A stretch of 25,983 nucleotides of DNA from an uncultured Campylobacter sp. Lineage in GTDB: Bacteria; Campylobacterota; Campylobacteria; Campylobacterales; Campylobacteraceae. A model generated the notes under the pieces. It searched no databases and was not told the DNA's origin. It saw only the letters and a program-made list of their open reading frames with translations. This document shows, one piece after another, positions 21,987 to 25,983 of this stretch (position 1 is its first letter; every line of letters begins with the position of its first letter). A program made the translations under genes and the position numbers. The stretch is from the NCBI RefSeq assembly GCF_905372745.1, contig NZ_CAJPQR010000030.1:1-25983 (forward strand), in the 5' to 3' direction.

Positions 21987-22676
21987 CTACGACAACGCCG
22001 CCTCTACCGCCGCATCAATGTGTATCTGCGTCGTATCAAAAAGCCGCACATCCGTATCCGCCTGCGATACCAGCATGCCTATCTCGGTGCAGCCAAGTAT
22101 CGCTCCTTGCGCGCCGCGCGACCTAAAATCCTCGATGATGCGCAAGAAATTCGCCTTTGAGCTAGGCGCGATTTTGCCGTAGCAAAGCTCCTCAAAGATG
22201 ACGCGATTTACTTCCGCCATATCCACCGCGCTTGGCAAAAGCACCTCCGCGCCGCCCTCTATCAACCGACTTTTGTAAAAATCCTGCGTCATCGTATAGA
22301 CGGTGCCGAGCAGCCCTACTTTGGCGACGCCGGCGTTTTTTAGTGCTTTTAGCGTGGCGTCCGCGATATGCGCTACAGGCACGCTAACGGCGCCTTGTAC
22401 GGCATCAAAGCACCTGTGCATCGTGTTCGTGCAGATGAAGATAAAATCCGCCCCGCCGCCTTGCAAGATCCTCGCGTGCCGCGCCAAAATTTCGCCCGCG
22501 TCCTCCCATCTGTTTTCGCGCTGGCAGGCCTCGATCTCCTCGAAATTTACGCTGCTTAGCAGTATCTCCGCGCTGCTAAGGCCGCCTAGACGCTCGTTTA
22601 TTTTGCGATTTATTTGCTCGTAATACGTTATCGTAGACTCAAAACTCATTCCGCCGATTAGGCCGATTTTTTTCAT
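21987..22676 (-). CDS. Aspartate/glutamate racemase family protein
   Basis: Cytoplasmic PLP-independent amino-acid racemase of 229 aa. Both catalytic cysteines are present: C82 in FICTNTMHR and C196 in ILGCTEIGM. The start MKKIGLIGGMSFEST is typical of the YgeA / aspartate racemase group, as is the GLLGTVYTM segment (121-129). The preferred amino acid (aspartate, glutamate or another) cannot be told from sequence. AAGGAGCAAAT precedes the ATG. Single gene with large spacers on both sides. Confidence 0.94.
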   Translation of the reverse strand: MKKIGLIGGMSFESTITYYEQINRKINERLGGLSSAEILLSSVNFEEIEACQRENRWEDAGEILARHARILQGGGADFIFICTNTMHRCFDAVQGAVSVPVAHIADATLKALKNAGVAKVGLLGTVYTMTQDFYKSRLIEGGAEVLLPSAVDMAEVNRVIFEELCYGKIAPSSKANFLRIIEDFRSRGAQGAILGCTEIGMLVSQADTDVRLFDTTQIHIDAAVEAALS

Positions 22677-23491
22677 ATTTGCTCCTTAAATTTCGGTGAT
22701 TTTACGATTTTAAATTAAATTTGCTCTAAATTTAAATTTGGCCCGCCGCGTTAAATTTGGCTACAAACGCCTAAAATAACGAGCTAAAATTAGGCGCGTA
22801 AATTTTTTAGCCTGCGCCGTAAAAGGGTAAATTTAACGAGCCGATGAGGCCGAATTTACAAAGGAAATTTAAACGCTCGGCTCGGAAGATAGCTTAAAGA
22901 AGGTAGTTTAAATTCGGCATGCCTGCAATCCGAATTTGCGAGCAAATTTTCTCTTTGACTCGTAAATTTTATCGGCTCAAAGCGGTGTTTTGATTACTTC
23001 GCGCGGGCGGATTAAATTTACGGCCTTTGCGGTTTGGCAGAGCTTTATCTTTTTGCAAGGCAAATCGTTTGCAAATTTTACCCGTTCGCGTCCGCAAGTC
23101 TTGCGTCTACGTTTTTGGCGCGCTTTGCCAGAGCCGCTTCGGCGTTTTTTTATGCGAGCTTGGCACCTAAGCCACCTCCGTTTTACGCCCGCAAGTGCCT
23201 AAAACCGCATTTTGCCGTCAAATTTCACCTAGATCCCGCCCATTGCCGTGCAGACATCGCCTCTTTACGTTTTAGCGCTTTAATCTCGCGCCGTGAAATT
23301 TACGCGCCGTTTACACATAGTCGTTTCGCGCGGTAAAATTTATAAAATTTCGCGCGAATTTTACTCGGGCTTTTATCATCGCTTCGCCGCTTTTTTGAGC
23401 CTTGCGCGCCAGATTTCCCGCCAAAGCGGCACAAAGCCGAAAATTAAGGCTTTAAAGTTAAAGTGAATTAGCCCCACGAATTTAGCTAAAT
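22677..23491. other. Long intergenic region
   Basis: Over 800 bases without a supported gene. 22680-22980 is AAATTT-rich spacer with the GGCGC/GCGCC hairpin near 22792-22817. 22990-23340 has open frames on the + strand but with no ribosome-binding site and no family-like sequence. TTCGCGCG/CGCGCGAA (23325-23358) is a palindrome around an AAATTT-rich centre. AAAGCC/GGCTTT (23433-23453) is a weak hairpin after the MORN-repeat gene. The region may be decayed coding DNA. Confidence 0.5.
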
Positions 23492-24637
23492 TTACTCCCT
23501 CGGCAGTCCGTTTTTATCAGACTTGTCGCTGATTAGCCTACCCGATTCGTCGTATTTTTTAGCGCGGATGAGCCTGCCGCGCTCAAACTCCCCTTCAGCC
23601 TCTAGTTTGCCGTTTGCGTAGTAGTGGCGCGCCTCGCCGACCTCCAGCCCGTCCTCAAACATCACCCTGGCTTTTAGCGCGCCGTTTTCGTGATACTCCT
23701 CGTATAGCCCGTGATAGCGTCCGTTTTTAAACATTACCTTTGCGGCCAGCGCCCCGCTCTCGTAGTAATCCAGTCCCGCGCCTATTTGGCGGCCGTCTTT
23801 GTACTCGTATTCGCCTCGTAGCTTGCCGCTTGGGTAGTATTCGCGCGCGACGCCGTCCTTTTCGCCGTTTTTGTAATTTTCTACCACTCGCGTTTTGCCG
23901 TTTTCGTAAAATCGCTTCCAAACGCCGTTTTTGCGGTCGTTTTTATACTCGCCCGTCTCCTCCACGGCGCCGCTTTCGTAGTACCATTTTTCCGCGCCTT
24001 CTCGCTTGCCGTCCTTATACGTTCGCACGCCGCGGATCTTGCCGCTTTTGTAGTAGTCGAAGTCCTCGCCGTTTCGCAGCCCGCCGACGTATGGGCTGCG
24101 TGCGCTAACCTCGCCGCTAACGTAATAGTCGGTAAATACGCCCTCTCGTCTGTCCGCCTTGAAAAAGCCCTCCTGCTTTAACGCGCCGCCCTCGTCAAAG
24201 TAGTAGCGGCGGTAACGCCCGTCGCGGACGTCATTTTTGTATTCGCTCTCGCCCATCAGCGCGCCGCTATCTGCGTGGTAGTGCTTCGCCGTGCCCTCGC
24301 GTACGCCGTTTTTTAGGGGGTATTCGTTTGAGGGTTTGTCTCTGCCGTCAAAATAGTCTCTGTATCGCACCGCCGTGCCGCCCTGCACGTCTATCTCGCG
24401 TATAAGCGTAGGCGGTAGCGGCTTTAGCCTCGGATAGACCATGCCCATCGCATTTACGCCGTATAAGTCCTCGACGCTGTATCGAAGCATCTTTAGCGTG
24501 CCGTCGTAGAGCTTGCCGTTTACGTAGTAAAGCCCGTTTTTTAGGCTCGCTTCGGGCTTCATTACGACTTTTGGCTCTAGAGCTTGCGCACCGATGGCTA
24601 GAAGCGGAAGTAAAAATAGAAATTTTAGGATTTTCAT
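23492..24637 (-). CDS. Secreted MORN_2 / YwqK-type repeat protein
   Basis: A 381-aa protein with a signal peptide of about 19 residues (LFLLPLLAIGAQA), so periplasmic or surface. From residue about 105 it consists of roughly eleven repeats of 23-26 residues with the pattern NGxxxGxxxxYYxSGxLxxxxxYK (for example DGKREGAEKWYYESG, NGEKDGVAREYYPSG), the MORN_2 variant. Such proteins are often annotated as YwqK-family antitoxins, but that label rests on one Bacillus system and I see no toxin partner. The repeats form an extended beta sheet and may bind envelope or host molecules. AATAGGAAAACC precedes the ATG. It is divergent from the pentapeptide-repeat gene. Confidence 0.9.
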   Translation of the reverse strand: MKILKFLFLLPLLAIGAQALEPKVVMKPEASLKNGLYYVNGKLYDGTLKMLRYSVEDLYGVNAMGMVYPRLKPLPPTLIREIDVQGGTAVRYRDYFDGRDKPSNEYPLKNGVREGTAKHYHADSGALMGESEYKNDVRDGRYRRYYFDEGGALKQEGFFKADRREGVFTDYYVSGEVSARSPYVGGLRNGEDFDYYKSGKIRGVRTYKDGKREGAEKWYYESGAVEETGEYKNDRKNGVWKRFYENGKTRVVENYKNGEKDGVAREYYPSGKLRGEYEYKDGRQIGAGLDYYESGALAAKVMFKNGRYHGLYEEYHENGALKARVMFEDGLEVGEARHYYANGKLEAEGEFERGRLIRAKKYDESGRLISDKSDKNGLPRE

Positions 24638-24740
24638 GGTTTTCCTATTTTGTTTAAATTGGGTAATTTTAAAATTTGAAACTAAATTTAAGATGAAGTT
24701 CTTACTGCTGGTTTTTGCTTCTTAATAATTAATTCGCAAG

Positions 24741-24769
24741 TTGCTTTTTGATAATATTTCACATAATAT
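24741..24769 (+). promoter_or_regulatory. Promoter candidate for the pentapeptide-repeat gene
   Basis: TTGCTT (24741-24746) and TAATAT (24764-24769) are separated by 17 bases and lie about 37 bases upstream of the start codon, in the AT-rich gap between divergent genes. Confidence 0.45.
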
Positions 24770-24805
24770 AAATTTTAGCATGTGCTTGATAGTGAGGTTT
24801 AAAAA

Positions 24806-25983
24806 ATGGATTTAGATAAAATTTTGAAAGCGCCAATAGAAGAAATCGAGCAAAAAGACCTTGAAAGGTTTCAGGAGCTCGGGATTCTTAGTAAAAATCT
24901 GCAGTTTTGGGAAGTAGCAAAACCCGTGAGATCATATTGGATTGAGAAATGTAAATACGAAGAGCAGGTTTTTTTCATTTTTTATTATTTTTTCTTCGAT
25001 TCGGATCTAAAACCAGAAAATAATATAAATTTAGAAAAGTATCTACAAAGCGATGAGCCAAATATAATCCTGCAAAACTGCCATATAGGGAATCAAAAAG
25101 ATATAAAAAATTTAAACAAAATCAAGCAAGCCATTATAGTTACCGACTCTAAATTCCCTAACATCAGCTCTTGCGAATTTGAAAACGAAGTATTTTTACG
25201 CAATATCAATAATAGCAGTGCATTTAGCGGATGCGAATTTGCAAAAGAAGTTTACGTAGATGGATATGCGTATTTTCATTCGTGCACATTTAACGGCGAT
25301 TTCATATCCAAAAACGCTAGACAAGATATATCCTTTGCAAGTAGTATCTTTAATAAATCTTTTGAATTAGATACAAAAAATGAGTTGAAAGAGGTAAAAT
25401 TTGAAGCCGCCTATTTTAAACAAAAATTTACTATGGATATAGGGAAATTTAGCGTTCTAGATTTCTCATACGCAAAATTTGATTGCGAGCTTAATTTGCA
25501 CGCAAGGCAGTTTGACGGGATAAATATAGATTTTACCAAGGTCACATTTAACAAAAAGCTAAGTTTTAATAAGAGCATAATTAACTGCGAAATGCTTTTC
25601 AAAGAAGCTTGTTTTGAAGATGACTTAATTTTTACAGAAGCAAAATTTAATGACGTAGTAAATTTAGATAAAACAAAATTTAAAGGAAAAGCGCAATTTC
25701 GCGGAACTAAATTTAACAGAGCAATACTAACTGAAACAAATTTTGAAAATAAAGCCGACTTTTCAAATGCGGTATTCAACGAAAAAGCATATTTTACAAA
25801 TGCTATTTTTAAGGCGGATACAGACTTTAACTCTGCCACTTTCACCGATGAAGCACGGTTTTTAAATGCAAAATTTAAAGATACGACTACTTTTGAAAAA
25901 GCTAATTTTAAAAGTGAAGCAAATTTTACAGATGCCGTTTTTGAGAAAGAAACAAAATTAAATAATATATTATTTAATTTTGT
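24806..25983 (+). CDS. Pentapeptide-repeat protein, 3' end beyond the window
   Basis: An open frame of 392 codons runs from ATG 24806 (GAGG eight bases before it) to the window edge without a stop. No signal peptide; residues about 55-70 are very aromatic (QVFFIFYYFFF). From residue about 110 the sequence has phenylalanine or leucine every five residues (for example GKAQFRGTKFNRAILTETNF, then NKADFSNAVFNEKAYFTNAIF), the A(D/N)FxxAxF ladder of pentapeptide repeats, which fold into a right-handed quadrilateral beta helix. In Campylobacter some relatives end in membrane or ion-channel domains, which cannot be judged here. Codon use is far more AT-rich than in neighbouring genes, suggesting recent acquisition. 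Function unknown. Confidence 0.88.
   Translation, partial: MDLDKILKAPIEEIEQKDLERFQELGILSKNLQFWEVAKPVRSYWIEKCKYEEQVFFIFYYFFFDSDLKPENNINLEKYLQSDEPNIILQNCHIGNQKDIKNLNKIKQAIIVTDSKFPNISSCEFENEVFLRNINNSSAFSGCEFAKEVYVDGYAYFHSCTFNGDFISKNARQDISFASSIFNKSFELDTKNELKEVKFEAAYFKQKFTMDIGKFSVLDFSYAKFDCELNLHARQFDGINIDFTKVTFNKKLSFNKSIINCEMLFKEACFEDDLIFTEAKFNDVVNLDKTKFKGKAQFRGTKFNRAILTETNFENKADFSNAVFNEKAYFTNAIFKADTDFNSATFTDEARFLNAKFKDTTTFEKANFKSEANFTDAVFEKETKLNNILFNF

Noticed and set aside
22990..23336. Two overlapping + strand frames in the 22677-23491 gap
   Set aside because: No ribosome-binding site, odd composition and no recognisable family pattern.
23376..23477. 33-codon minus-strand frame ending in a basic tail (GFVPLWREIWRARLKK)
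   Set aside because: Looks like the tail of a membrane protein, but it starts at GTG with no ribosome-binding site and has no upstream part; at most a remnant.
23740..24108. Arginine-rich + strand frame opposite the MORN-repeat gene
   Set aside because: It mirrors the regular repeat codons of the real gene and has no start signal.
25411..25845. 144-codon minus-strand frame near the window end
   Set aside because: Antisense to the pentapeptide ladder; the repeating pattern of the + strand gene explains it.
1..25983. CRISPR arrays, insertion sequences, prophage genes
   Set aside because: No regularly spaced short repeats, transposase or phage-like genes were found on either strand.

Overview
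The window looks like the chromosome of a Campylobacter of the C. rectus / C. showae / C. concisus kind. Reasons: moderately GC-rich genes separated by spacers full of AAATTTG/CAAATTT words; a CiaB-type invasion protein next to a YciA-type thioesterase; a DUF2325 gene and a hypothetical gene in front of flavodoxin; and a TorA-like reductase next to a monohaem cytochrome c. As I recall them, the last three pairings match C. jejuni Cj0914c-Cj0915, Cj1382c-Cj1384c and Cj0264c-Cj0265c. There is no sign of phage, insertion sequence, CRISPR or rRNA. The last 1.3 kb is clearly more AT-rich and may be acquired.

Layout. 1-1405: NADP-type glutamate dehydrogenase (+). 1799-6486 (all -): a binding-protein-dependent metal-chelate uptake locus, read as periplasmic binding protein, then a secreted tannase-family esterase, then FecCD permease, then ATPase. 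The esterase keeps the full catalytic and galloyl-binding residue set of bacterial tannase. 6664-8922 (-): a cytoplasmic FdhF-type formate dehydrogenase, a selenoprotein with an in-frame TGA and a readable SECIS hairpin. 9652-12241 (-): acyl-CoA thioesterase and CiaB. 12425-13402 (+): SLAC1/TehA channel. 13624-14696 (-): a small periplasmic protein and a SUKH-like protein with an L7/L12-like C-terminal domain. 15345-18688 (-): Tat-exported TMAO/DMSO-type reductase and its cytochrome c. 18896-19411 (-): luxS. 19702-21245 (-): DUF2325, hypothetical and flavodoxin operon. 21987-22676 (-): aspartate/glutamate racemase. 23492-24637 (-): secreted MORN_2/YwqK repeat protein. 24806-end (+): pentapeptide-repeat protein cut off by the window edge.

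Functional picture: anaerobic/microaerobic energy metabolism (formate oxidation, S-/N-oxide respiration, flavodoxin), metal acquisition possibly coupled to polyphenol or catechol-ester breakdown, and host-interaction genes (ciaB, luxS).

Most unexpected item: two adjacent nested palindromes at 15043-15337, just after the reductase stop codon. They share identical outer flanks, but their stems differ by about seven compensatory base-pair changes. This points to a conserved folded RNA or hairpin DNA element that I cannot assign to a known family. Other points worth following: the tannase inside the uptake locus, the HEFGH/EEYKA zinc-peptidase signature in CiaB, the SUKH-L12 fusion, and repeated operator-like sequences in front of the uptake operon and fdhF. 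All identifications are from reading the sequence; no database search was run.
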